This document shows, piece by piece, positions 43,901-51,800 of a stretch of 54,089 bases of DNA. The number at the start of each line of letters is the position of its first letter. Position 1 is the first letter of the stretch. Origin of the DNA: Acidimicrobiales bacterium. Lineage in GTDB: Bacteria > Actinomycetota > Acidimicrobiia > Acidimicrobiales > DATDAH01. The notes below the pieces were generated by a model. It ran no database searches, was not told the DNA's origin, and saw nothing but the letters and a program-made list of their open reading frames with translations. Both the position numbers and the translations under genes were made by a program. Where the stretch lies: NCBI GenBank assembly GCA_016794585.1, contig JAEUJM010000026.1:264153-318241 (forward strand), read 5' to 3'.

Positions 43901-44799
43901 CGCGCGCAGACGTGCTTGTTGCCGGCGCTGATGGCCGTGGCGCTGCGGGAGGTCCCCAACGAGATGGCGGGCAGGTTGAGGCCCATCTCGCCGAGATCAT
44001 CACCTCGGTTGACGTTGTCTCCCTGGCCGAGCTGACCACGATCATTGCGGCCCCAGCACTTGGTCTGGCTGGCGGATATCGCGCAGGTGAACTCACCGCC
44101 GGCGGCGATCGCCGTGGCCGTGAAGCCGCCACCGAGGGAGACCGCCAGTAGGTTGTCGCCCATCTCGACGGCGGCGTCGCCCCGGTGGTCGATGTCGCCG
44201 AGCCCGAGTTGACCGAACGTGTTGCCCCCCCAGCACTTGACGGTGGCGTTGTCGAGCAATGCGCACGTGTGGGCATCCCCGGCCGTGATCGCCGTGGCGG
44301 TGCGTCCGGTACCGAGGCTGACGGCGAGCAACGAGTTGCCCATCTCCCCGGCCTGGTCGCCTCGGTTGGCCGTGTTGCCGAGGCCGAGCTGCCCCAGGTT
44401 GTTGGCCCCCCAGCACTTGACGGTGGCGTTGTCGAGCAGCGCGCAGGTGTGGGACGCCCCCGCAGCGAGAGCGGTCGCGTGGCGTCCGGGGCCGAGGTCG
44501 ACGGTCGGGAGGTTGGAGCCCATCTCGCCGGGGGCGTCACCGCGGGAGGCGGTGTCCCCGAGCCCGAGTTGGCCGGCGTCGTTGCGTCCCCAGCACCGGA
44601 CCGCCGCATCGGTGACGATCGCGCAGGTGTGGTCTCGGCCGGCGCTGACCGATCGGGCCGGGAAGGAGCTGACCGGGCTCTCGTTCGCGTCGGCACCGAC
44701 CGGCGATGTCGGCGAGAGACCCACCACGAGTGTGGCGAGCAGCGCCGCAACAGCGACGGCGCCCAGCAGGCGAACGTTGCTGATCGGACGTCGCTGCAT
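40972..44799 (-). CDS. Secreted RCC1-repeat protein (14 repeats) with four carboxypeptidase-regulatory-like domains
   Basis: The 1275-aa protein from ATG 44799 has a signal peptide (about 1-36), then 14 RCC1-like repeats of 59-62 residues (about 45-885). Each repeat reads like AGxxHTCALLDNxxVKCWGxNxxGQLGLGD, then RGDxxGEMGDNLPxVxLG. Nearly all carry a Cys pair (HTCA and KCWG) that could form disulfides outside the cell. Fourteen repeats suit two seven-bladed propellers. The C-terminal part (about 890-1275) has four Ig-like carboxypeptidase regulatory domains (e.g. GTVTRQENGNPLGGAWVVAI). No sorting signal or anchor is seen. Function unknown; a secreted binding or scaffold protein is the likeliest role. 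Confidence 0.9.
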   Translation of the reverse strand: MQRRPISNVRLLGAVAVAALLATLVVGLSPTSPVGADANESPVSSFPARSVSAGRDHTCAIVTDAAVRCWGRNDAGQLGLGDTASRGDAPGEMGSNLPTVDLGPGRHATALAAGASHTCALLDNATVKCWGANNLGQLGLGNTANRGDQAGEMGNSLLAVSLGTGRTATAITAGDAHTCALLDNATVKCWGGNTFGQLGLGDIDHRGDAAVEMGDNLLAVSLGGGFTATAIAAGGEFTCAISASQTKCWGRNDRGQLGQGDNVNRGDDLGEMGLNLPAISLGTSRSATAISAGNKHVCARLDNASVKCWGSNSFGHLGLGDAFDRGDGAGEMGDTLPAVALGTGRTANAITTGAFHTCALLDNATVRCWGSNDFGEAGTGDTTIRGDDSGEMGDNLPEVTLGAGRTATAVTAGSTHSCARLDDRSLKCWGLNDHGRLGLGDVVNRGGGPSQMGDNLPRVALDDRARTLITVDAGNDHTCAVVDNATLRCWGEGNAGRLGRGDTVDRGDQPDELGNVSPPIDLGTQRTVRAVSAGGQHTCALLDNGTVKCFGANNFGQLGLGDTFPRGDEPGEMGDNLPAVNLGTGRTAVAIDTGALHSCALLDDGTVKCWGLNSSGELGLGDTTARGDGPGEMGDNLPTANLGTGRTATALGIGPDGRFACVRLDNGAVRCWGLNSSGQLGIGETANRGDGPGEMGDNLPMANLGTARTATALAVGNRHVCATLDSRATKCWGENSNGQLGLGATDDRGDAPGEMGNALPAVSLGTGRTSVAITAGGDFSCAVLDNAALKCWGRNADGQLGLGDTDDRGEASGDMGNPLPPLSLGAGRTATAVTAGRAHTCARLNTGAVKCWGLNTAGRLGVGDSNTRGDAGGEMGDNLALVDLGSAPGSAVWGRVTSATTGAPLSGVFVVVMRSDDFSIERGAVSANDGTFSAAVEPGSYFAYLIDGTGSHTSGFAGAPTLLNVAAGSVADLAAPMAPTRGSITGTITESGPATPIPGGIAISLTGGGVPEVAPVGDPNGAYALPALTAGPHYIGFVDPSGAHPSRFHPNSPNVPDATPLAVTAGGSVSASGSLPTQSATATGAALTGTVENDAGQPLRGVMVVAMHAADFRMARAVLTGTAGQYSIDVTPGSYKLVFLDVTGRHDMEWYDDEAYFGIANAENATAPGTADAQLDRRTGTLSGTVTRQENGNPLGGAWVVAIGPTGPIGSTITAPNGTYAIAGLPQDNYRIAFVDPTASRGTEYFDDAADYFTATPVAVTAGDTTTANTALALL

Positions 44800-44931
44800 C
44801 CCCCACCCGGCCCCTCGGTCGTCGGTGCGGCGGAAGGTACCAGACCGCACCGACCGGTGACGGCCCGGTTCGGGATCGGGGACGCCGTCCGCATCGGGTC
44901 GCCGTAACACGGAATTCACCGCTGATGACGA

Positions 44932-44993
44932 ACTGCGGTCACAGAGCGTGGGTAAGGTTCGAGCAAGCCCCTGGGGCGGGACGTGACCGCAGT
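44932..44993. promoter_or_regulatory. 11-bp inverted repeat flanking 40 bases (ACTGCGGTCAC / GTGACCGCAGT)
   Basis: Perfect arms at 44932-44942 and 44983-44993 in the divergent region between the RCC1-like gene and the 64-aa gene. The right arm also forms GTGAC-N4-GTCAC with the following bases (44983-44996). Candidate paired regulator sites or stem. Confidence 0.5.
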
Positions 44994-45030
44994 CACGGAA
45001 CAATCCGGCGGGTCGCCCCGTTGTTCCGTG
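44994..45030. promoter_or_regulatory. 10-bp inverted repeat (CACGGAACAA / TTGTTCCGTG)
   Basis: Arms 44994-45003 and 45021-45030 with a 17-base spacer, just upstream of the 64-aa gene. It may be a hairpin in the 5' leader or an operator. Confidence 0.5.
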
Positions 45031-45057
45031 CAGTCAGTGCCCCCCGTGGAGGTAGCG

Positions 45058-45252
45058 ATGCCCGAGACCCGAGAGTTCACCTCGATCGACGAGGCGCTCG
45101 CCCTCATCGATCAGGGCCTGGGCGACATGATGCACCGCGAGCTGGTCTCCACCAGCGAGGTGTCCGACCTCCTCCTCGACGTGCGCTCGCTCCTGCGGGC
45201 CCCCACGCCTGGCCTCAGCGACATCAGCGAGGACGCGCTCAGCCCCAACTGA
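45058..45252 (+). CDS. Small acidic protein, 64 aa
   Basis: A 64-residue protein from ATG 45058, with a good GGAGG site (45048-45052) 5 bases upstream. It is mostly helical (FTSIDEALALIDQGLGDMMHRELVSTSEVSDLLLDVRSLLR) and acidic, with no signal peptide. I do not recognise a family. Two nested inverted repeats precede it, so it may be regulated. It could be a small adaptor or regulator; nothing more can be said from sequence. Confidence 0.7.
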   Translation: MPETREFTSIDEALALIDQGLGDMMHRELVSTSEVSDLLLDVRSLLRAPTPGLSDISEDALSPN

Positions 45253-45320
45253 ACGTCTGCCGGTCTGACCCGTCCGTCGGCCCGCGGTGCAGGGCCGACC
45301 GGCTGGCGGACCGCCTGCGT

Positions 45321-46775
45321 TCAGCCGGCCGCCAAGAGCTCGGCGAAGGCCTGCTCGATGCACGTGCGCAGCAACTCGGTGTCGTCCACCGCTCCGGTGT
45401 CGATGGCCAGGCCCATGTTCAACGCCCCGTCATAGGACAGGAGGGTGAGGTTGAACGCCGTGCCCGCGAGGGGCCCGAGGGGGTAGTTGGCCTCGATCAG
45501 GGCGCCGGCGATGTAGAGCGGCAGGGGTCCGCCCCGCACGTTCGAGGTGGTGAAGTCGATGGTCTCGGTCTGCTGGCGGGCCATGCGCACGAGCACCGAG
45601 GTGGGCAGCACGTTCATCAGCCCGGCGAGGCCCTCGAGCACCGAGAAGGCCCGCTCGGTCCTCGTGCGGGCCAGGCGCTCCTTCACCGCCTCGAATTGCT
45701 CGATGGGGTCGTCGATGTCGACGGGCACGAGGACCCGGGACGGTGCGAACGAATTGCCGGCCGCCGACGAGTCGGCCCGGGTGCTGACCGGCATGGCCAT
45801 GCGCAGCTCCTCCACCGGGGCGCCCTTGGCCCGGTGGTAGGCGCCCGCGCCGCGGGCGGCGCCGGTGACGAAGAAGTCGTTGATGGATCCGTCGTGGGCC
45901 TTGGCCATGCGCCTGGCGTCGTCCATCGGCACCGAGAGCACCTCCATGCGCCGCCAGAGCGTCCGCTCGGTCCAGAGCGGGGAGTGGGCTCGGTCGCTGA
46001 TGAGCCCTTGGCGAACCACCGAGCGGGCGGTCTCGACGCCAGCCGAGCCGACCGAGCCCCAGTCGCCGGGGTGGGACAGGACGTGCGCGGTCTCGCTGAC
46101 GCCGCGCTGGGCGGCACCGGCGGAGCGCCGGGCCACGTGGGCGGCGGTGTCGACCATGGTGGCGAAGAAGTTGGTGGGTCCGGGATCGGTGGGCGGGTCG
46201 AGCTCGTGGTCGGGGTGCTCGTCGCCGGTACGGCGACCCTTGCGGGCGGGGCCGCGGCGGCCCTCGACGTCCGGCGGGTCGCGCTCGAGGTCGATGAACT
46301 GCTCGGACATGCGCATCGCGCCCACGCCGTCGGTGATGGTGTGGTGCATCTTCTGGACGATGGCGCCGCGCCCGTCGGGGAGGCCGTCGACCAGGGTGAA
46401 GGCCCAGAGCGGTCGGGTGCGGTCGAACGGCGCCTGCCAGTACCGGGTGGCGAAGTTGAGCAGGTCCCGGTCGGTGGCGCCCTTCGGCAGGCCGTCGCGC
46501 CGGACGTGGAAGTCGATGTCGAAGCTCGGATCGTCCTGCCACGTCGGCGGCGCCAGTCGCCCGAGGCCGGGAACGACCCGCTGGCGGAGGCGGGGGATGC
46601 GGCGGACGGCGTCGGCCATGCGCGCCCGGAAGCGCTCGAGGTCGGCGGGTCGATCGAGCAGGGTCACGTTGGCGATCGTCGACGAGAGGTGCGGGTCCTT
46701 CTCGATGTTCCACATGAGCGCCTCGAGGTCGCTCATGCGCCGGTCCGCCCGGACCTCCCGTTCGCGCTCCACCAT
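45321..46775 (-). CDS. Wax ester synthase / diacylglycerol acyltransferase (WS/DGAT)
   Basis: The 484-aa protein from ATG 46775 has the active-site HHTITDG (residues 144-150, HHxxxDG) and the C-terminal NVRGGPLPLYIAGALIEANYPLGPL block of the WS/DGAT family. It transfers fatty acyl-CoA to fatty alcohol or diacylglycerol to make storage lipid at the membrane. Its presence fits an oil-storing actinobacterium. A TAGCCT -10 lies 8 bases upstream of the start. No neighbouring gene is obviously part of the same pathway. Confidence 0.93.
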   Translation of the reverse strand: MVEREREVRADRRMSDLEALMWNIEKDPHLSSTIANVTLLDRPADLERFRARMADAVRRIPRLRQRVVPGLGRLAPPTWQDDPSFDIDFHVRRDGLPKGATDRDLLNFATRYWQAPFDRTRPLWAFTLVDGLPDGRGAIVQKMHHTITDGVGAMRMSEQFIDLERDPPDVEGRRGPARKGRRTGDEHPDHELDPPTDPGPTNFFATMVDTAAHVARRSAGAAQRGVSETAHVLSHPGDWGSVGSAGVETARSVVRQGLISDRAHSPLWTERTLWRRMEVLSVPMDDARRMAKAHDGSINDFFVTGAARGAGAYHRAKGAPVEELRMAMPVSTRADSSAAGNSFAPSRVLVPVDIDDPIEQFEAVKERLARTRTERAFSVLEGLAGLMNVLPTSVLVRMARQQTETIDFTTSNVRGGPLPLYIAGALIEANYPLGPLAGTAFNLTLLSYDGALNMGLAIDTGAVDDTELLRTCIEQAFAELLAAG

Positions 46776-46783
46776 GTCGGCGC

Positions 46784-46789
46784 AGGCTA
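46784..46789 (-). promoter_or_regulatory. Candidate -10 of leaderless promoter (TAGCCT)
   Basis: TAGCCT on the minus strand ends 8 bases before the ATG at 46775. Confidence 0.5.
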
Positions 46790-46851
46790 GTTGTCGGTCG
46801 ACGCGGTGTCACCGGGCCCGAGGCGACCCTTCACAGGTGCAGGGAGACCGC

Positions 46852-47451
46852 TCAGTGGGGGATCGTCGTCGCCTTGAACTCGTTGAGCTCGGGCCAGCCG
46901 GTGAGGAGGTCGAGCACCCGCTCCACCGTGCGCACGGCGAGGTCCCGGTCGCCTTCGGGCGCAGCCATGAGGCGGACGAACACGGCCCGGTCGCCGGCGA
47001 TGAACGTCGGGACGCCCCAGACGTCGTGGTCAGCGACCGCCCGGGGGTGCTCCTGGCGCAGCTGCTCGAGGCCCTTGGTGCGGGCGGCGTCGAGCACGAC
47101 GTCGGCGTCGAGGCCGTGGGCGGTCAGCACGTCGCGGAGCACCGACTCGTCGCGCAGGTCGTGACCGTGGGTGTGGCGGGCCTCGAACAGCGCCTCGTGG
47201 ACGTCGAGGAAAGCCTCGGGGTACTGGTCGCGGACGACGAGGCCGATCTGGGTGGGCAGGCGCCCCGGCTCGGCTGCCGGGTCGTCCCACACGTCGGGTG
47301 CGCCCTCGTCGAGGTGGACCTGGCCGAGGGAGAAGGGCACGAAGGTCACGTCCCAGTCGGCGCCGGCCCGGAGTCCCTCCACGACGTGGAGGTGGGCGAT
47401 GCGGGCGAAGGGACAGCGGTAGTCCCAGGTCACGGCGAACGAGGTGCTCAT
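46852..47451 (-). CDS. DsbA family / FrnE-like thioredoxin-fold protein
   Basis: The 199-aa protein from ATG 47451 has the start VTWDYRCPFARIAHLHVVEG, with one Cys in DYRCPFA rather than the CxxC of DsbA, and the cis-Pro region GVPTFIAGDRAVF. This suits the DsbA-like/HCCA-isomerase group. It could be a GSH/mycothiol-dependent isomerase or a peroxiredoxin-like protein; the single Cys argues against a classic disulfide oxidase. No signal peptide, so it is cytoplasmic. Confidence 0.82.
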   Translation of the reverse strand: MSTSFAVTWDYRCPFARIAHLHVVEGLRAGADWDVTFVPFSLGQVHLDEGAPDVWDDPAAEPGRLPTQIGLVVRDQYPEAFLDVHEALFEARHTHGHDLRDESVLRDVLTAHGLDADVVLDAARTKGLEQLRQEHPRAVADHDVWGVPTFIAGDRAVFVRLMAAPEGDRDLAVRTVERVLDLLTGWPELNEFKATTIPH

Positions 47452-47531
47452 GGTCCGGGTAACGCCCTCAGAGCGGTCGACATTCCTCTCGTCCCGGTGC
47501 CCGCTCTGCGCGGCTGTGGGTCGGCCGGCGC

Positions 47532-48173
47532 TCAGCGCCGGGTGGGCAGTCGCCAGAGGCGTCGGACCACGATGCCGAGCACGGTGCCGAGCGCGGCGCC
47601 GGCGACGATGTCGCTGGCGTGGTGGATGCGCACGTGGATGCGGCTACTGGCCACCACCAAGGCGACGAGGAACCACACCGCAGGGATCCGGCTTCCGTCG
47701 GAGAGCAGGACGGCGGCGAAAGCTCCGCTGCTGGCGTGACCGCTGGGGAAGCTGGTGGTGAGGGGGGCACGTAGGTGGTGGGGGCGGTCGGTGGTGACCT
47801 CCGGCCGGGTGCGCCGGAACAGTCGCTTGATGCCCTGGTTCACCAGCAGCGACTCGCCGGCGAGGCACACCACCAGGCGCAGGAAGGCCTGCTCGTCGCG
47901 CTCGGAGCGCAAGCTGCGGGCCGACCCCAGCAGCGCCCAGATGAGGCTGAAGTCGCCGAGCGCCGAGGCGCCGTACATCACCCGGTCGGCCACCGGGTGG
48001 CCCCGCAACTGGTCGAAGGCGCGGTCGACGGCGGCGTCGAAGGCCGCGACCGGAGCGAACGCATCGGCCGGGGAGGGCGCGACCTCGGCGATGCCCGGCT
48101 CGTCCGCGGTCAGGTCGGTCGCGACGAGATCGTCGTCGGTGACGTTGCCGCCGGGCTGGGTCGCGCCGGTCAC
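47532..48173 (-). CDS. PAP2-type phosphatase
   Basis: The 213-aa protein from GTG 48173 carries the three PAP2 motifs: KRLFRRTRPE (K-x6-RP-like), PSGHASS (PSGH) and SRIHVRIHHASDIVAG (SRxxxxxHxxxD). Several membrane helices lie around the motifs. It should dephosphorylate a lipid phosphate or a similar substrate at the membrane. The start overlaps the stop of the RecB-like gene (GTGA), so the two are coupled. An upstream in-frame extension is antisense to other genes and is not used. Confidence 0.9.
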   Translation of the reverse strand: MTGATQPGGNVTDDDLVATDLTADEPGIAEVAPSPADAFAPVAAFDAAVDRAFDQLRGHPVADRVMYGASALGDFSLIWALLGSARSLRSERDEQAFLRLVVCLAGESLLVNQGIKRLFRRTRPEVTTDRPHHLRAPLTTSFPSGHASSGAFAAVLLSDGSRIPAVWFLVALVVASSRIHVRIHHASDIVAGAALGTVLGIVVRRLWRLPTRR

Positions 48174-49024
48174 GACGCCACCAGCGCCGGCGCTCGCCGG
48201 GCGACGGGCGACTCGACGGGGGCGTCGACCGCGGCACGGGTGGGGGCCAGCGCAGGGTCGCCGCCCTGCGCCGGGCAGTAGGCGTGGTAGCTGCACCAGG
48301 AGCAGCCGCGGCCGGGGCGGGGGCGGAAGTCCTCGTCCTCGCACGCCCGCTCGACGGCGGCCCAGATGGCCTCGACCCGGCGGGCGAGGCCCCGGGTGGA
48401 CTGCTCGGTGGGCACGGACACGATGGCCACCGGCTCGGCCAGGTGGAGCAGCTGGATGCGAGCGGGGCGCACGCCGAAGAACTGCTCGCAGAGGTACGCG
48501 TAGAAGTGCACCCCGCCGAGGCGCGCCTGCTCGACCTGGACGGACGGGGCTCGGCCGGTCTTGTAGTCGGTGACCACGAGGCCGCCGTCCTCGTCGAGCT
48601 CGAGGCGGTCGATGATGCCGCGCAGGCGCAGGTCGCCGATGCGGGCCTCGAGCAGCAGCTCGAGGCCGATGGGGCGCACGGTGGTGGGGTCCTCCAGCTC
48701 GAAGTAGCGGCGGACCAGTGCCTCGGCCTCGCCCAGGAAGGTGGCTTTGGCGGCCTCGTCGAGGTGCAGGCCCACGAAGTCGGGGTCGTCCCGGAAGGCT
48801 TCGGCGGCGTCGGCCAGGCAGCGGGCGGCACGGTCGACCGTGCGTTGCGGCGCGGGCAGGTCGAGCAGGCGCTCGAGGGCGGCGTGCACGAGGGTGCCCC
48901 GGCTGGCGGGCACGGACGGCGCCTCGGGAAGGCGGTCGATGGCCGAATAGCGGAAGGCCAGGGCGCAGTCCCGGAAGGTGGACACCTTCGAGGGCGACAG
49001 CGTCGCCGGCCGCGTCAGCGACAT
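48170..49024 (-). CDS. RecB/AddB-like PD-(D/E)XK nuclease with Fe-S cysteines
   Basis: The 284-aa protein from ATG 49024 shows the nuclease core GIIDRLELDEDGGLVVTDYKTGR (D..DYK of PD-(D/E)XK) and four Cys: Cys20 near the N-terminus and Cys241, Cys244, Cys250 near the end, the pattern of AddB/RecB-type 4Fe-4S cluster nuclease domains. It is a stand-alone RecB-like protein, as found in actinobacteria. It may process DNA ends in repair. Start is set by a TACGAT box 6 bases upstream. An ATG 39 bases further up is in frame but less likely. Confidence 0.9.
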   Translation of the reverse strand: MSLTRPATLSPSKVSTFRDCALAFRYSAIDRLPEAPSVPASRGTLVHAALERLLDLPAPQRTVDRAARCLADAAEAFRDDPDFVGLHLDEAAKATFLGEAEALVRRYFELEDPTTVRPIGLELLLEARIGDLRLRGIIDRLELDEDGGLVVTDYKTGRAPSVQVEQARLGGVHFYAYLCEQFFGVRPARIQLLHLAEPVAIVSVPTEQSTRGLARRVEAIWAAVERACEDEDFRPRPGRGCSWCSYHAYCPAQGGDPALAPTRAAVDAPVESPVARRAPALVAS

Positions 49025-49030
49025 GTCGGC

Positions 49031-49036
49031 ATCGTA
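49031..49036 (-). promoter_or_regulatory. Candidate -10 of leaderless promoter (TACGAT)
   Basis: TACGAT on the minus strand ends 6 bases before the ATG at 49024. Confidence 0.5.
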
Positions 49037-49076
49037 CGCAGGGCCGGTGACAGCGACCGGCACCCCGATCGCGCGG

Positions 49077-49952
49077 TCACGGGCGGAGCGCGTCCAGGAT
49101 GCTCATCGCAACGGCGTCCGGGTCCTCCAGCGGGCCGAAGTGCCCGAGGTGGTCGAACACGACGAGCTCGCCGTGGGGAAGCGCCTCGGCGATGTGGGGA
49201 GCGAAGGCGGCGGGTCCCACCGGATCCCGGACGCCGGTGGCGACGGTGACCGGGATGGCGACGTCGCCGAGGTGGGCGAACGCTCCGTGTTGTCCGCCCA
49301 TCCGGTACACCTGGGACTCGTCCACCGGCCGGCAGCGCAGCGTCACCGAGCCGTCGGCCTCCTCGCGGAAGCCCCCCTCGACGTAGGCCCGGAGAGCGTC
49401 CGCATGCAGCACGTTCAGCGGCGGCTTGGACGAGAAGTTGGCGTAGGCGTCCTGCGCGGAGGCGAAGGTGGCACGGCGGCGCAGGGCGCCCTCGGCGAGG
49501 TGGTTGCCACCGCCCGATCCGCTGGACCCGGTGTCGTCGGGGTCGATCGGCTCGCCCGGGAACACCACCGGCTCGAAGCAGTAGAGACCGGCGAAGGTGC
49601 CAGGCCGGCGCTGCTCGGCCAGCAGCAGCGCGGCACCGCCCTTGGAGTGCCCGGCGGCGAGGAGCGGCCCGTCGCCGATCCCGCCCTCCTCGGAGCGCAG
49701 GTGCTCGACGATCGCGAGGACGTCGTCGGCGAACCCCCGCCAGCGGTAGTCGAGGCCCTCGGGCGTCTCGGCACGGCCGTGCCCCCGGAGATCGGGGGCC
49801 CAACAGTGGAAGTGGTCGGCCAGTCGCTCGGCGACGGGTCGCCAGACCGGGCCGCAGAACCCGGTGGCGTGGGTCAGGAGGAGGGGAGGGCCGTCGCCGC
49901 CGAGGTCGTGGAGGGCCACGTGGACGCCGTCGCTGGATCGGACGAGCTGCAT
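49077..49952 (-). CDS. Alpha/beta hydrolase
   Basis: The 291-aa protein from ATG 49952 has the fold motifs LLLTHATGFCGPVW (oxyanion region), GHSKGG (nucleophile Ser103), GVRDPVG (Asp) and DHLGHFGPL (His). It is an esterase or similar hydrolase in the cytoplasm, substrate unknown. The start overlaps the upstream 172-aa gene by 79 bases, on the same strand. Confidence 0.9.
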   Translation of the reverse strand: MQLVRSSDGVHVALHDLGGDGPPLLLTHATGFCGPVWRPVAERLADHFHCWAPDLRGHGRAETPEGLDYRWRGFADDVLAIVEHLRSEEGGIGDGPLLAAGHSKGGAALLLAEQRRPGTFAGLYCFEPVVFPGEPIDPDDTGSSGSGGGNHLAEGALRRRATFASAQDAYANFSSKPPLNVLHADALRAYVEGGFREEADGSVTLRCRPVDESQVYRMGGQHGAFAHLGDVAIPVTVATGVRDPVGPAAFAPHIAEALPHGELVVFDHLGHFGPLEDPDAVAMSILDALRP

Positions 49953-50392
49953 TCGCCCATCCTCTCATCGGTCCACCCGATCAACGACCACGCGGGGTCG
50001 AGGCGGTGCTCGGCCAACAGGACGAAGATGCGGTCCATGGTGGCCACGTCGAGGCGCTGGTGGCCGTCGTGGAGCACGTCGGCGAGCAGGTCCACGGGGA
50101 CGACGGTGACGTCGGGATGGTGATGGCTCCCGGCGGTGGGCGACACGAGCAGAGGGTCGAGGAACGGCACCCAGGGCAGGTGGTCGGACAACGCGATGCG
50201 GGTGGCGTTGGTGACCTGCAGCAGGCCCTGCACGTCCCGGTCCACGTCCTCGCCGGCCGCCCGGAGCACGAATCCGCCGGCGGGACCGGCGACGAAGCGG
50301 TCGTCGCCGAAGGCCCCCACGGCGAACGCGCTCGGGAGCGAGGTCAGCAGGCGATCGAGATCCGCCGCATCCAGTCGCGCTGGGTTCGCCAC
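49874..50392 (-). CDS. Hypothetical protein, up to 172 aa, overlapping the hydrolase gene
   Basis: The frame from GTG 50392 gives a plausible 150-residue soluble protein (MANPARLDAADLDRLLTSL ... DRDVQGLLQVTNATRIALSDHLPWVPFLDPLLV ... LDVATMDRIFVLLAEHRLDPAWSLIGW) with a low-complexity tail that runs 79 bases into the hydrolase gene, where it is antiphase. The tail looks like read-through of hydrolase sequence. I do not recognise a family. The composition of the first 150 residues is protein-like. It is probably a real gene whose end overlaps the next start. Confidence 0.65.
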   Translation of the reverse strand: MANPARLDAADLDRLLTSLPSAFAVGAFGDDRFVAGPAGGFVLRAAGEDVDRDVQGLLQVTNATRIALSDHLPWVPFLDPLLVSPTAGSHHHPDVTVVPVDLLADVLHDGHQRLDVATMDRIFVLLAEHRLDPAWSLIGWTDERMGECSSSDPATASTWPSTTSAATALPSS

Positions 50393-50467
50393 CCTGTCCT
50401 CATCGGTCGCAGTCCCGAGGTCCCTTAGGTCGAATGCACTACAGATGTGTCGCCCCGGCCGGCGGGC

Positions 50468-51736
50468 TCATCCGGGCGGGAGCGCCTTCTCGCGGGATTC
50501 GGTGGCGGCCCAGCGGAAGACCCCCTTGGCCATGGTCGAGCGCTCGGCCTTCGCCCGGGCCTCGTTCACGTCGGACCGGACTCGATGGGCGTCGGGGGAC
50601 CCGGGGTCGGCCTGGGTGGCCAGCTCGGCCAGGTGCCCGGCGAGGCGAAGGTCGCCCGCCTCGGCGAGCTCGGCGGCGCGGCGGGCAAGGACGTCGGCGC
50701 CGCCGGCCAGCATCGCCACCTCGACGGCGAGGGCGGCGTCAGGAGCGGGCTTGAGGTGGGCGGGGTTTCCGTCGTACCACCCGCCGTACAGGCGCCAGAC
50801 GTTGCGGACGATGAACTCGGGCTCGTCGTAGATCGGTTGGAGGTACGGCTTGGACGCCAGGTCGCCGGGCGGGGTGACGGTGTGGAGGATGTCGTCGAGG
50901 CGGGCGCCCTCGTTCATCAGGGCGAGGGTCTGGTCGTGGAGCGACTCGAGGTAGGTGGCGGTGTCGTTCAGGACCATGGCCACGTCGTCGGCACCGGCGA
51001 TGGGCAGGCCGTGGCCGGGGAGCAGCAGCTCGGCGCCGAGGCCGGCCATGGCCCGCAGGGCGACGGCCCAGTCCTTGGCGAAGCGCTGCACCTTCTGGGG
51101 GTTGCCGGCGTTCGGGGCGCACCAGATGATCAGGTCGCCGGGGCACAGCACCTTGCGGTCGGGCACCCACACCCAGGTGGCGTCGTCGGTCTCGCCCCGG
51201 GCGTGGTGCAGCTCGAGGTCCAGGTCACCCACGAGCACGTCGAGGCGGTCGCGGTAGGTGACGTCGGGCCGGCGGTACTCGGTGGGCCACTGGAAGCTCG
51301 GCAGCTGGAACTGCCGCTGGTTGACCACGCTGTTGTACCCGGCGGTCTCGATGTAGCGGTCGAAGCGGGGATCCACCTCCTCCTGCGCGATGACGCGGCC
51401 CCGGGGCCGTCCCTGCTCGTCGTTCTCGGCGTCGAACACCGGGGTGCCGAAGACATGGTCGACGTGGCCGTGGGTGTAGACCGCGGTGTCGAAGGGCTCG
51501 TCGGTCCAGCCGCGGACCGCCTGGTGGACGGCCGTGGCGGTGAACGCGCTGCCCGTGTCCACCAGCACCAGGCCGTCACCGGTGGTCAGGGCGGCGACGT
51601 TGGCGAAGGACTCGACCATGGCCACGCCGTCGCCGACCTCGCAGAGCTCGTTGCTGGCCGCCATGGGGTGGCGCTTCTCGGCGGTCCCCTCGCCGTGGAG
51701 GATGGCTCGGGAGAGCTCGAGCAGGTCGGTGGCCAC
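50468..51736 (-). CDS. MBL-fold hydrolase, alkyl sulfatase-like
   Basis: The 422-aa protein from GTG 51736 (AGGAGG site upstream) has THGHVDHVFG (residues 88-97; HxHxDH zinc motif) and further ligands GPGHGLPI and the ATWVWVPDRKVLCPGDLI strand. The extended C-terminal part looks like the dimerisation domain of alkyl/aryl sulfatases (SdsA1-like), but it is shorter than full-length alkyl sulfatases. It likely hydrolyses an ester, sulfate ester or lactone with two zinc ions. Substrate uncertain. Confidence 0.85.
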   Translation of the reverse strand: MATDLLELSRAILHGEGTAEKRHPMAASNELCEVGDGVAMVESFANVAALTTGDGLVLVDTGSAFTATAVHQAVRGWTDEPFDTAVYTHGHVDHVFGTPVFDAENDEQGRPRGRVIAQEEVDPRFDRYIETAGYNSVVNQRQFQLPSFQWPTEYRRPDVTYRDRLDVLVGDLDLELHHARGETDDATWVWVPDRKVLCPGDLIIWCAPNAGNPQKVQRFAKDWAVALRAMAGLGAELLLPGHGLPIAGADDVAMVLNDTATYLESLHDQTLALMNEGARLDDILHTVTPPGDLASKPYLQPIYDEPEFIVRNVWRLYGGWYDGNPAHLKPAPDAALAVEVAMLAGGADVLARRAAELAEAGDLRLAGHLAELATQADPGSPDAHRVRSDVNEARAKAERSTMAKGVFRWAATESREKALPPG

Positions 51737-51788
51737 GTCGCCTCCTGGGGTCGGCGGCCCTGACGCCAGGACCGGTGGGTGGCGAGCC

Positions 51789-51794
51789 TACGCT
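51789..51794 (+). promoter_or_regulatory. Candidate -10 of leaderless promoter (TACGCT)
   Basis: TACGCT ends 6 bases before the ATG at 51801. Confidence 0.5.
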
Positions 51795-51800
51795 CGCCCC

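Noticed and set aside
44800..45003. N-terminal extension of the RCC1-like protein to 45003
   Set aside because: It would add 68 Arg-rich residues before a perfect signal peptide at ATG 44799 and would cross the inverted repeats.
48170..48831. Alternative frames in the RecB-like gene
   Set aside because: Arg/Ser/Pro-rich shadows; the selected frame has the PD-(D/E)XK core and Fe-S cysteines.
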